Source of the DNA: Chloroflexota bacterium
GTDB lineage: Bacteria > Chloroflexota > UBA11872 > VXNJ01
Length of the DNA stretch: 64,000 nucleotides
Direction: 5' to 3'
NCBI GenBank assembly: GCA_009840625.1
Contig: VXNJ01000010.1
Span: forward strand, 186,001 to 250,000
A program made the translations under genes and the position numbers. Below the pieces are notes generated by a model. That model was not told where the DNA came from and did not search any database. It worked only from the letters and a program-made list of their open reading frames with translations. This document shows, piece by piece, positions 17,307 through 25,687 of the stretch. Positions within the stretch are counted from its first letter, which is position 1; each line of letters starts with the position of its first letter.

Positions 17307-18473
17307 TCAACCGGCGGTGATAACCGCCGAAGCCGCCGCCGCGGCCGCCCCGGGCCGGATCTGAACCCCGCGCTCGGCCAGAAGCACTTCGAAGGCGTTC
17401 AGCACGTGGTAGACGTTCTTGGGGTCGGATCCGTATCCCATGAGCCCGATCCGCCAGACCTTGCCGGCCCAATCGCCCAGCCCGCCGCCGATTTCGGTAT
17501 TGAAGCGTTCGAGCAGTTCGGCCCGGAACTCGGCGTCGGCGACCCCGTCGGGAATCCCTACCGGGGTCAGCATGCCCAGTCGCCGGCCTTCCAGGCTGGC
17601 TATCTCCAGGCCCATCGCCTCGAATCCGGCGCGCAGGGCCGCGCCGTTGCGCTCGTGGCGGAGGGCGCGTTCGGCGATCCCTTCGGCCACGATCAGCTCC
17701 AGGGCTCGCTTCAGCCCGACGATCACCGGCGAAGAGGTCGTGTGGTGATAGGGGATCTCGCCGGTCCAGTAGGCGGCGATGTCCAGGGCCGATAGGTACC
17801 AGGAACCGACCGGTGTGCGCCGGGCCTTTATCGCCTCCACCGCGCGCGGCGAAAACGTGATCGGTGCGGTCCCGGGCGGGGTGCCGATGCACTTCTGGCT
17901 GCCGGCGTAGGCCACGTCCACGCCCCACTCGTCAGCCTTCACCTCGGCGCCGCCGAGAAGGGTGACCATGTCGGCGATCAGCAGCGCGCCGCGGGCGTGG
18001 CACGCCTCGGCTATGTCGGCCAACGGCTGCCGCAGCCCGGCCGAGGTCTCGGCCGCGACCACGAATACGGCCTTGGCGCCGGGATTGGCGTCCAACGCCT
18101 CAACGACGTCCTCGGTCTCCACCGGGCGGCCGAAGCCGGCCGTGGCCACCACCGTGTTTGCCCCCATCCGCTCGCAGATCTCCTGAGCTTTGACCCCGAA
18201 GAAACCGCTGATACCGACGATGACGGTATCGTCCGGTTCGATGACGTTGATCAGCGCCGTCTCCATCCCCGAAAAACCAGTTCCGGACACGGCAAATGTG
18301 ACCTCGTTGGCGGTGCCGAACACCTGCCGCAGCAGATCGGCCGTTTCACGCAGGGTCCTGGCGAATACCGGGTCCACGTGCGAGATAACCGGCTCGCCCA
18401 TGGCGGCGGTAATTCGCGGGTCAACCGGTGAGGGTCCGGGACCCAGCAGAAGGCGGGCGGGATTGTCGACCAT
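17307..18473 (-). CDS. Class V aminotransferase, alanine-glyoxylate/serine-pyruvate type
   Basis: 388 residues from ATG 18473 (MVDNPARLLLGPGPSPV), the usual N-terminus of this family. The PLP region AETSAGLRQPL, the Asp in LLIADMVTLLG and the Schiff-base Lys in AGSQKCIGTPPG are visible. It moves the amino group of alanine or serine onto glyoxylate. With the GlcD-like and SHMT genes it could handle glycolate-derived carbon. An upstream in-frame start at 18548 would reach into the transposon end and is an artefact. The transposon inserted 43 bases upstream of the start codon, so the native promoter may have been displaced. Confidence 0.93.
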   Translation of the reverse strand: MVDNPARLLLGPGPSPVDPRITAAMGEPVISHVDPVFARTLRETADLLRQVFGTANEVTFAVSGTGFSGMETALINVIEPDDTVIVGISGFFGVKAQEICERMGANTVVATAGFGRPVETEDVVEALDANPGAKAVFVVAAETSAGLRQPLADIAEACHARGALLIADMVTLLGGAEVKADEWGVDVAYAGSQKCIGTPPGTAPITFSPRAVEAIKARRTPVGSWYLSALDIAAYWTGEIPYHHTTSSPVIVGLKRALELIVAEGIAERALRHERNGAALRAGFEAMGLEIASLEGRRLGMLTPVGIPDGVADAEFRAELLERFNTEIGGGLGDWAGKVWRIGLMGYGSDPKNVYHVLNAFEVLLAERGVQIRPGAAAAAASAVITAG

Positions 18474-18515
18474 GGGGCGGCTCGTGCTCTTGGAGGAAGG
18501 GTTCGGGTCGCGGCT

Positions 18516-18523
18516 AATATCAA
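18516..18523. repeat. Target-site duplication, left copy
   Basis: AATATCAA directly precedes the left terminal inverted repeat and is repeated exactly after the right one. An 8-bp duplication is characteristic of IS1595-family insertions. Confidence 0.93.
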
Positions 18524-18547
18524 GGGGCTTATATACCAAAGTTGACA
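18524..18547 (+). repeat. Left terminal inverted repeat
   Basis: 24 bases beginning GGGGCTTATATACC and ending TTGACA. They match the reverse complement of 21306-21329 without a mismatch; similarity stops just inside. Confidence 0.95.
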
Positions 18548-18551
18548 AATC

Positions 18552-18677
18552 TCACTTCTTCGCTTTCTTCTGCTTTGGCTTCGGTCGGTAGTTGAGCAAT
18601 GCAGCTCCGACTTGCTTGGGTGTAGCAGCACCGTAATTAGCTCTCCGTCCGCGCTTGCGCTTCTTCTGTTCAGACAT
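18552..18677 (-). CDS. Very small basic protein of the transposon (41 residues)
   Basis: ATG at 18677 and TGA at 18552-18554, just inside the left inverted repeat. The 41 residues are highly basic: they start MSEQKKRKRGRRANYG and end PKPKQKKAKK. The middle reads ATPKQVGAALLNYRP. The start overlaps the preceding gene by 8 bases, so coupled translation is likely. The composition suggests nucleic-acid binding, but no family is recognised. Confidence 0.65.
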   Translation of the reverse strand: MSEQKKRKRGRRANYGAATPKQVGAALLNYRPKPKQKKAKK

Positions 18678-18939
18678 GAATAAAACTGCTTTCTCTTTCT
18701 TGGCTCACTGCACGATACAGCGTGCCGAATTCACTTTGTTTTGAGACGGCTTTGCCCTCTTCAACGCACGTATCTAGCACGGCGACGACAAAGCCGTAGC
18801 CATCACTTCCAGCATTCATCTCGTGCGCAACTTGCGCTGCTGGGAAATACCAATCCTGTTCAGAATCAAGTTCGCACAAGTCGATAAGTGTTTGAAGCAC
18901 TTTCGCTACCGTTACGCGTATCTTGTCAGGACCCGCCAT
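18670..18939 (-). CDS. Small unknown protein of the transposon (89 residues)
   Basis: I choose ATG 18939 because it shares one base with the HNH stop codon (TGATG), which means coupled translation. The protein begins MAGPDKIRVTVAKVLQTLID and looks like a compact mixed alpha/beta or winged-helix-sized domain. Segments LDSEQDWYFPAAQVAHEM and FVVAVLDTCVEEGKAV are seen. No family is recognised. An upstream ATG at 19029 would overlap the HNH gene in another frame and is less likely. Position between the HNH and the 41-residue gene suggests a partner role in the passenger unit. Confidence 0.65.
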   Translation of the reverse strand: MAGPDKIRVTVAKVLQTLIDLCELDSEQDWYFPAAQVAHEMNAGSDGYGFVVAVLDTCVEEGKAVSKQSEFGTLYRAVSQERESSFIHV

Positions 18940-19196
18940 CACGCACCACCTTTCACCATGTATCCACGCTGACGATTCACGCGCCGCAAACCAGAAAGCG
19001 TGTAGATATTCGACTTGACTTGATTGCACGGCCCACAGAGCAATACACGATTGGTGATGTGGTTCATTCCGCCGTCTGCTCGTGGAGTGTTGTGATCGAG
19101 TTGCAAATAGCGCGGATCGTCAAATTCGCGGTCGCAACCCTGGCACTTCGAGCCGTGTTGAGCGATCAGAAAATCAAGTATTTCAGCACGAGTCAT
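18939..19196 (-). CDS. HNH endonuclease (possibly the C-terminal domain of the methyltransferase)
   Basis: 85 residues from ATG 19196. A zinc-bound HNH nuclease core is clear: C18-x2-C21, LQLDHNTPRADGG with Asp34-His35, then Asn49 and LLCGPCN with C54-x2-C57. There is no ribosome site before the ATG. The frame is open upstream as far as a 9-base C run (minus strand) at 19283-19275, where the methyltransferase frame ends just beyond. Skipping one base of that run joins the two proteins in frame. A separate gene is possible but a methyltransferase-HNH fusion is likelier. It would cut or nick DNA. Confidence 0.85.
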   Translation of the reverse strand: MTRAEILDFLIAQHGSKCQGCDREFDDPRYLQLDHNTPRADGGMNHITNRVLLCGPCNQVKSNIYTLSGLRRVNRQRGYMVKGGA

Positions 19197-19263
19197 ACGC
19201 TTGCCGGGAGGCTCTGCGTAACGCTCTGTGACTTGAAATGCAGGAACTGCTGGAGCGCCATTG

Positions 19264-20307
19264 TCAGTGCGGAAGGGGGGGGGTATTTTGATAGTGGATT
19301 TGACCGAAATTGATCAGCCACTCGCGTTCGCCTTCGGGACCTAGTAGTCCTTCATTCTGTAAACGGTCAATTACGATTTGATGCGCGTGATTCCAAATAT
19401 CGACACCAACCCATTGACGCTTTAAGCGTTCAGCAGCTATCAAAGTAGTTGCGCAACCACAGAACGGGTCAAGCACTATGTCGTTTTCGTTCGAGCTAGC
19501 GACAACTACGCGCTCAAGTAGTGCTAACGGTTTCTGAGTTGGATAGCCAGTAGATTCACTTCTTAGGGGTGTATTGGCAAGCATTGAGGGAATGTCGCCC
19601 CACAGATTGCCGATAAATCGTCCGTGATCAGCGTAGTATCGATACTTTTTGCCGCGAATCACGCGCTCTCGATAACGTCTGCCGTGTTCATCTCGCGCAT
19701 TGAAATGCATTGAGAGGCTTGTTTCTGCGAAGGGGCGGCGGCACATCGGTTCATCAGGATTAAACGTGTGCTTTGACATGCGCACGCAATAGACGAGCAG
19801 CATGTCATTTTCGTTGCCCCACCGACGACGACTTTTGACTCCGTTTTGCTTGTTCCAGACGATTTCGCCAAGAAATTGCTTGATGCCAAAAATCGCGTCA
19901 AGCAGTGCTTTCAGGTAATGATTGGCAGTTGAATCGCAATGCAGATAAAGTGTTCCGTCTTTTCTAAGCACTCGATGCATTTCCAATAAGCGCACTCCCA
20001 TGAAGCACAGAAATGCGCCCATATCGTCGCCCCAAGTAGCGCGAGCAGCGTCAATTACTTCCCAAACGGCGGGGCAATCGTCTCTGATTTGATCAATCCA
20101 CTCGCCCTCAACATCGTTTTTCCAAGACCATCGATCTTGAAATTTCGCGCCAGCAGCAAGACTGTCTGGAGTCGCGTGAAAATCGCGCCCCTTGTTGAAC
20201 GGCGGATCAGTCGCAATTAGATGAACGCTCTCTGAATTCATTCCGCGCAGAACTGCTAAGTTGTCGTGATGAAAGAGCGTTCGATTTGCCCAGTTTGGCT
20301 CAGCCAT
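19264..20307 (-). CDS. Beta-class DNA methyltransferase (N6-adenine or N4-cytosine)
   Basis: 347 residues as read. Motif order is that of beta-class enzymes: catalytic motif IV DPPF at 34-37 (TDPPFNKGRDF), a target-recognition region between about 140 and 250, motif X TQKPLALLERV at 257-267 and the AdoMet motif I DPFCGCATTLIAAERL at 280-295. The catalytic DPPF does not decide between adenine and cytosine. The start ATG at 20307 overlaps the transposase stop by 8 bases. The last residues (TPPLPH) come from reading through a C9 run and probably result from a shift; one base fewer continues into the HNH domain. No separate restriction enzyme gene is present. Confidence 0.92.
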   Translation of the reverse strand: MAEPNWANRTLFHHDNLAVLRGMNSESVHLIATDPPFNKGRDFHATPDSLAAGAKFQDRWSWKNDVEGEWIDQIRDDCPAVWEVIDAARATWGDDMGAFLCFMGVRLLEMHRVLRKDGTLYLHCDSTANHYLKALLDAIFGIKQFLGEIVWNKQNGVKSRRRWGNENDMLLVYCVRMSKHTFNPDEPMCRRPFAETSLSMHFNARDEHGRRYRERVIRGKKYRYYADHGRFIGNLWGDIPSMLANTPLRSESTGYPTQKPLALLERVVVASSNENDIVLDPFCGCATTLIAAERLKRQWVGVDIWNHAHQIVIDRLQNEGLLGPEGEREWLINFGQIHYQNTPPLPH

Positions 20308-21256
20308 TCGAGATCAATTCCCTGTAGCGTAGTCTCTTGCCGACCATCCCGCGAGAGATGATCGCCATTTGCTCTACAGTGTCGCGATCACGAATGTTGT
20401 GGCGGCCCGCGAACTCGTTGACGTAGCGCTGAACGTGCTTGGCCGAAAAGTGGTGGAACGTTCCGTGATAACCACGCTTTAGCGTTGCCCAAAACGATTC
20501 AAGTCCGTTCGTGTGAGCTTGCCCATTGACGTATTCGCCAACCGAGTGCTTGACTGCTTGGTGATTCGGAAGTCCCTGGTAAGCTCTCGCGTCGTCTGTG
20601 TAGATAGTCGCGCCGCGCTGAGTTCGTTCGTGAATGAATCCGCGCAGTGTCGAGCCGTCCGTCCGTTCAACGACAGAAGCAACGACAGAAGCAACGACAT
20701 GACCAGTGTTGCGATCTCTGATTCCGGCGACGGCGGTCTTGCCAACCGCGCCGCGCCCAGTCAGCAAATTGCGCCGACTTTTGGGCATGTTCTTGCGCTT
20801 GCCGCCGATGTAGGTTTCATCGACTTCCACAGGACCTGCGAACGGGGTTATTGGGCCCTTGGAAAACGCTTCACGAATGCGCTGCTGCATGTGCCAAGCA
20901 GCTTTCTGCGTGATTTTCAAGTCGCGGTGCAACTTCATGGAGCTAACGCCCTTGAGCGAAGTAACGTCTAAGTAGATTGCGTAAACCCACTTGCGAAGCG
21001 GGAGCGGAGAGCCTTCCATTACAGTGCCAGTCTTGACACTGAAATACTTCTTGCAATCACGGCAGCGATAAGGCATCGTTTTGTGATTGGCTTCGTGCGT
21101 ATTGACTGATCCGCAGCGAGCACAGGGGCGCTCATCGTTCGGCCACAGAATGCATTCAAACCACTCACGAGCAGCGTTTTCGTCTGGAAACATGTCTGCT
21201 AATTCAAGCAGCGAGATTCCATCGCGGTAATGTCGTCCGGGAGCTTTCTGTGTCAT
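20300..21256 (-). CDS. IS1595-family transposase
   Basis: 318 residues. The N-terminal zinc ribbon has C45-x2-C48 and C65-x2-C68 in CARCGS and CRDCKKYFSVKTGT. The ISXO2-like catalytic domain follows with Asp146 in VEVDETYIGGK, Asp221/222 in IYTDDARAY, and Glu253 with Lys260 in HTNGLESFWATLKRG, then HGTFHHFSAKH. All active-site residues are present, so it looks functional. GAAGGG lies 7 bases before the ATG. A 12-base tandem duplication gives the repeated SVVASVVA near residue 190. It moves the element by cutting at the 24-bp ends. Confidence 0.95.
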   Translation of the reverse strand: MTQKAPGRHYRDGISLLELADMFPDENAAREWFECILWPNDERPCARCGSVNTHEANHKTMPYRCRDCKKYFSVKTGTVMEGSPLPLRKWVYAIYLDVTSLKGVSSMKLHRDLKITQKAAWHMQQRIREAFSKGPITPFAGPVEVDETYIGGKRKNMPKSRRNLLTGRGAVGKTAVAGIRDRNTGHVVASVVASVVERTDGSTLRGFIHERTQRGATIYTDDARAYQGLPNHQAVKHSVGEYVNGQAHTNGLESFWATLKRGYHGTFHHFSAKHVQRYVNEFAGRHNIRDRDTVEQMAIISRGMVGKRLRYRELISNG

Positions 21257-21282
21257 CGTTTTACCCTTCGTCTATATACCTG

Positions 21283-21311
21283 AGTTTACAGTGCCAGAGA
21301 TGATCTGTCAA
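21283..21311 (-). promoter_or_regulatory. Probable transposase promoter with -35 inside the inverted repeat
   Basis: Reading leftward, TTGACA at 21311-21306 is the inner end of the inverted repeat. After exactly 17 bases comes TAAACT at 21288-21283. The transposase ATG is 27 bases further on. Confidence 0.55.
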
Positions 21312-21329
21312 CTTTGGTATATAAGCCCC
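21306..21329 (-). repeat. Right terminal inverted repeat
   Basis: Perfect inverted copy of 18524-18547. Its inner end supplies TTGACA, which is also a consensus -35 box reading into the transposase gene. Confidence 0.95.
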
Positions 21330-21337
21330 AATATCAA
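21330..21337. repeat. Target-site duplication, right copy
   Basis: AATATCAA, identical to 18516-18523, directly follows the right inverted repeat. Confidence 0.93.
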
Positions 21338-21412
21338 CCATAATGCCGCAGACGCGCCGGCCGCTGCGCCGATCCTGATGGCTGCGCTTCCGATCCCCCG
21401 ACCGCTCCAGGT

Positions 21413-22357
21413 ATGGCTATGCCGATTTCACTCGTAGCCGGGGGTGCCGGTCTGATCGGGTCGCGGCTCTGCCGGCGGCTGCTCGGCGGCGGCCACCGGG
21501 TAATCTGCGCTGACAACCTGGCCACTGCCACGCAGGCCAATCTCAACGGCCTGCGCGCCGAAGCCGGGTTCGAATACGTTGCCTGCGACGTTACCGGCGA
21601 ATTCGAGTTCGGGCCGGTTGACAACGTTTTCCACTTGGCATCGCCGGCCAGTCCGCGACACTTCAGCGAGATTCCGGAAGCGATCATCGCCGCCAATTCG
21701 AGCGGGACCGCCAACCTCATCGAGCTGGCCCTGGAGCGCGGCGCGCGCTTCCTCTTCGCCTCGACCTCGGAGGTGTACGGGGATCCCCTGGAGCACCCCC
21801 AGCGCGAGGACTACTTCGGGAACGTGAACCCGGTCGGGGAAAGGGCCTGCTACGACGAGAGCAAGCGCTTCGGGGAGGCGCTGACCATGACCGCGGTGCG
21901 CCGCCGCGGCCTGGACGGGCGGATCGTGCGGATCTTCAACACCTACGGGCCGGGCATGAACCCCGACGATGGCCGGGCTCTGATCGAATTCCTGCGCCGG
22001 GCGCTCGAGGGCCGTCCGTTGCCGATCCACGGCGACGGCCGCCAGACGCGCAGCTGGTGCTATGTCGAGGACCTGGCCGAGGGCATCGCGCAGGCGATGG
22101 AGGTGCCCGGGACCTGCGGCCGCGTCTACAACCTGGGCAATCCCGACGAGCGGTCGGTGCTCGATCTGGCCCGCGCGGTGCTGGCGGCCACCGGCTCGGA
22201 TTCGCCGCTGGAGTTCCTGCCCATGCCGCCGGACGATCCGGTGCGGCGCTGCCCCGACATCTCGCGGGCCCGCGCCGAACTCGGCTGGGAGCCCCGGGTT
22301 GAGCTTGAGGACGGCCTGCTCAAGACCCTGGCCTGGTTCCGCCAAGAGTTCACGTGA
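21413..22357 (+). CDS. UDP-glucuronate decarboxylase-like nucleotide-sugar epimerase
   Basis: 314 residues. The extended-SDR motif VAGGAGLIGSRL is near residue 10. HLASPASPRHF, ASTSEVYGDPLEHPQ and the catalytic YDESKRFGE match UDP-xylose-forming UDP-glucuronate decarboxylases and close dehydratases. RIFNTYGPGM and the C-terminal DISRARAELGWEPRV complete the family picture. It likely makes UDP-xylose or a related sugar for surface polysaccharide. It is the first gene right of the transposon and its stop overlaps the flippase start by 4 bases. Confidence 0.88.
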   Translation: MAMPISLVAGGAGLIGSRLCRRLLGGGHRVICADNLATATQANLNGLRAEAGFEYVACDVTGEFEFGPVDNVFHLASPASPRHFSEIPEAIIAANSSGTANLIELALERGARFLFASTSEVYGDPLEHPQREDYFGNVNPVGERACYDESKRFGEALTMTAVRRRGLDGRIVRIFNTYGPGMNPDDGRALIEFLRRALEGRPLPIHGDGRQTRSWCYVEDLAEGIAQAMEVPGTCGRVYNLGNPDERSVLDLARAVLAATGSDSPLEFLPMPPDDPVRRCPDISRARAELGWEPRVELEDGLLKTLAWFRQEFT

Positions 22358-23646
22358 ACCTCGGCGCGACGCTGCGCAAGCAACTGCGCTGGGCCTGGGG
22401 CAGCGGCAGCGGCGGGACCGCCTTTCTGTTGATGGCCTCGGTGGCCAACGGCCTGCAGTTCATCTACCAGGTCTCGATGGCGCGCCTGCTCCAACCGGAC
22501 CAGTACACCCAGCTGCTGGCGCTGGTCTCGTTCGTGACCATCCTGCTCTTTCCCGGGCACGCGTTCCAATCTGCGGTCGCGGTCGGGGCCGGGGCCCTGG
22601 CGGCGGCCCGGCAGCGCGCCGCGGTCTGGTCGTTCGCCCTGCGCGCCAACGCGGTCGGGGCCGGCACCGCCCTGGCGGTCAGCATCCTGCTGGCGCTGCT
22701 GTCGGAACAGCTGCGCGAGGTATTCGGATTCGAGAGCAACTGGGTGCTGGTCCCGCTGCTCTGCATCCTGCCGCTGTCGCTGGTGCTGGCCACCGCGCGC
22801 GGGGCGGTGCAGGGGACGGCGAGGTTCATCGCCCTGGGGATCAACCTGCTGGTGGATGCCAGCGCGCGCGTGCTGCTCGCGATCGGGCTGGTGGTCGCCG
22901 GGTTCGGCCTGACCGGCGCGCTTTCGGGTTTTTCGCTGGGAATCGTGGCCGGGATCGGGCTGGGGATCTGGGTGCTGCGGCCGCGCGGCGGCGACCGGGC
23001 GCCGGCCAGCCCCAACCTAGGGGCGCTGCTGCTAACCCAGCTGGGCACCGTCCCGGCCACGTTCGCGATCTTCGGGGCCCAGTCGGTGGACGTGATCATC
23101 GCCAACTGGCGCTTTCCCGGGGCCGGCCTGGAACCATTCGTGGCGGCGGCGTTCGCGGGCCGGATCAGCTTCTACGGGTGCTTCACCGTCGGGCAGTTGC
23201 TTTTGCCGCGGTTCCGGGACATGTTCGGCGAAGGACGGCTGGACCGAAACCTGCTGCTGCGCGGCTCGCTGGCGGCGGCGGCGATCGCCGCCGGGCCGTT
23301 GCTGGCGGCGCTGGTCGCGCCCGGATTCCTGCACCTGGCGCTGGTGGGGCCCAACTATGCCGCCGACGCCGGGTTGCTGCAGATCTATCTGGGCGGGGCG
23401 ACGCTGCTGTCGATCGCCCTTTACCTGGTCTACATGCTGATCGCCGCCGGCGTACGCTGGATCGCCTGGGTGCTGGTGCCGGCGGCCGCCCTGCAGACCG
23501 CCGGCTACCTTTTAGTGGCCGAATCGGCTTACGATTTGGCAGTCATCCTGCTGGCGTCGGCCGGGCTGATGTGCATCGCCTGTGCGATCGCCACCGCCAC
23601 CCTGCTGCGCGAGCGGGCCGCGCTGGCGGCGAAGATGAGATCCTGA
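22354..23646 (+). CDS. Polysaccharide flippase-like membrane protein (MATE/Wzx type)
   Basis: 430 residues with roughly 12-14 membrane helices and few charged residues. The segment FLLMASVANGLQFIYQVSMARLL near residues 25-47 resembles the first helices of Wzx/polysaccharide transporters, including the ARLL..DQYTQL part. It probably moves lipid-linked glycans or related molecules across the membrane. The GTG start at 22354 overlaps the epimerase TGA (GTGA). GDP-mannose dehydratase follows 17 bases later, so the three form a polysaccharide operon. Confidence 0.8.
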   Translation: MNLGATLRKQLRWAWGSGSGGTAFLLMASVANGLQFIYQVSMARLLQPDQYTQLLALVSFVTILLFPGHAFQSAVAVGAGALAAARQRAAVWSFALRANAVGAGTALAVSILLALLSEQLREVFGFESNWVLVPLLCILPLSLVLATARGAVQGTARFIALGINLLVDASARVLLAIGLVVAGFGLTGALSGFSLGIVAGIGLGIWVLRPRGGDRAPASPNLGALLLTQLGTVPATFAIFGAQSVDVIIANWRFPGAGLEPFVAAAFAGRISFYGCFTVGQLLLPRFRDMFGEGRLDRNLLLRGSLAAAAIAAGPLLAALVAPGFLHLALVGPNYAADAGLLQIYLGGATLLSIALYLVYMLIAAGVRWIAWVLVPAAALQTAGYLLVAESAYDLAVILLASAGLMCIACAIATATLLRERAALAAKMRS

Positions 23647-23654
23647 GGAAATAA

Positions 23655-24632
<978 letters not shown>

Positions 24633-24636
24633 TCGC

Positions 24637-25674
24637 TCAGTTCGGCCCGGGCAGGAATTCTCCAACCGAGACCGCCCGGCGGCTGTGCCCGGTGGCCCGG
24701 GCGGCAAACATCAAGGCCACGCTCTTTAGGTTGTCGGCGAAGGTGCATTCGGGTTCTATGTCGCGCTCCAGCCAGTTAAGGAACTGCTCGAGCACCCGGG
24801 CGTGTCCCTGGCGCGGATCCTCGCCGACCGGGATCTCTTCCTCGACGGCGCCGGCGCGAGTGACGACGATGGTGTCGCCGTCAACGCTGGTGATCGCCCC
24901 GTCCTCGCATTCGGCCCGGTAGTACTCCCGGTACCAGCTGTTGGGTTCGCCAGCCGATTGCAGGTTGGCCTCGTAGGCGGCGCGGGTGTCGTTGTCGAAT
25001 TCGATCACGTAGAGGCCGGCGGAATGCCCCTTGAAAGAAGACCAGGCCGGGTTGAACGCGCTGCCGTATACCTGCTGCGGGTCGCCGCCGGTCAGGTAGC
25101 GGAGCATGTCGAGGTGATGGATCGAACCGTCCAAGACCATCGGGTCGTCCATCTCGTGGCGGAACGGGTTGGGCCCGCCCCATGACCCGTAGGCGCGGTA
25201 GTCGTCGGCGAATCTCGCCTGCACGTACTGCAGGCGCCCGACCCGACCTTCGCGCAGTAGGTCGCGGAACCTGAGCATCCGTTTGGTGTAGCGGTAGTTC
25301 TGCACAACCTGGCAGCGGATTCCGGACCCGGCCACCGCCTTGGCCATAGGCGCGAGCTGGTCGAGTTCGGAGGTAATCGGCTTTTCCATCAGGACCGGCA
25401 GCCCGGCCGCGCAAGCCTCCAGCAGTGGTTCTAGGTGGTACCAGGGCTGGGTCGTTATCAGACAGAAATCTGCGTCCGCATCGGCAATCGCGGTCCTTGC
25501 GTCGGCGTAACGCCGCTGGGGCGGCAGCCCCAGGCGGTCGCCCAGGGCATCGCGGGCCGCCGGAACGATGTCGCAGACTGCCCCGATACGGGCGCGATCG
25601 GCAACGTGAGAGAAGAACCGGGCGGCATAGGCGTTGCCTATCCCGCCGGCCCCGATCAGGAGCGCCGATTTCAT
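24637..25674 (-). CDS. Gfo/Idh/MocA-family oxidoreductase
   Basis: 345 residues. The Rossmann start IGAGGIGNAYAARFF and the family segment GLPVLMEKPITSEL with its EKP motif are clear. The C-terminal alpha/beta domain carries DGSIHHLDMLRYLTGG, the position of the catalytic His. Such enzymes oxidise sugars or inositols with NAD(P). The stop lies 4 bases beyond the convergent gmd stop. It follows the SDR gene by 13 bases on the same strand, so the two probably act in one sugar or alcohol oxidation route. Confidence 0.92.
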   Translation of the reverse strand: MKSALLIGAGGIGNAYAARFFSHVADRARIGAVCDIVPAARDALGDRLGLPPQRRYADARTAIADADADFCLITTQPWYHLEPLLEACAAGLPVLMEKPITSELDQLAPMAKAVAGSGIRCQVVQNYRYTKRMLRFRDLLREGRVGRLQYVQARFADDYRAYGSWGGPNPFRHEMDDPMVLDGSIHHLDMLRYLTGGDPQQVYGSAFNPAWSSFKGHSAGLYVIEFDNDTRAAYEANLQSAGEPNSWYREYYRAECEDGAITSVDGDTIVVTRAGAVEEEIPVGEDPRQGHARVLEQFLNWLERDIEPECTFADNLKSVALMFAARATGHSRRAVSVGEFLPGPN

Positions 25675-25687
25675 GGCGTTGCGGCTG

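Larger units (their letters stand above)
18524..21329 (-). mobile_element. IS1595-family transposon carrying methyltransferase, HNH and two small genes
   Basis: The 2806-bp element is bounded by perfect 24-bp inverted repeats starting GGGGCTTATATACC and by an 8-bp target duplication. Its five genes all lie on the minus strand in the order transposase, DNA methyltransferase, HNH endonuclease, 89-residue protein, 41-residue protein. Base composition is visibly more AT-rich than the flanks, pointing to recent arrival. The ends are intact and the duplication exact, so the insertion is young. The IS1595 family is known to include elements with passenger genes; this passenger set reads like a modification/cleavage unit. 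The only flaw I can see is a possible one-base shift in a 9-base run at 19275-19283. Confidence 0.95.

Noticed and set aside
18474-18548. Start of the aminotransferase at 18548
   Set aside because: Those codons span the transposon end and the target duplication, so they cannot be the native start.
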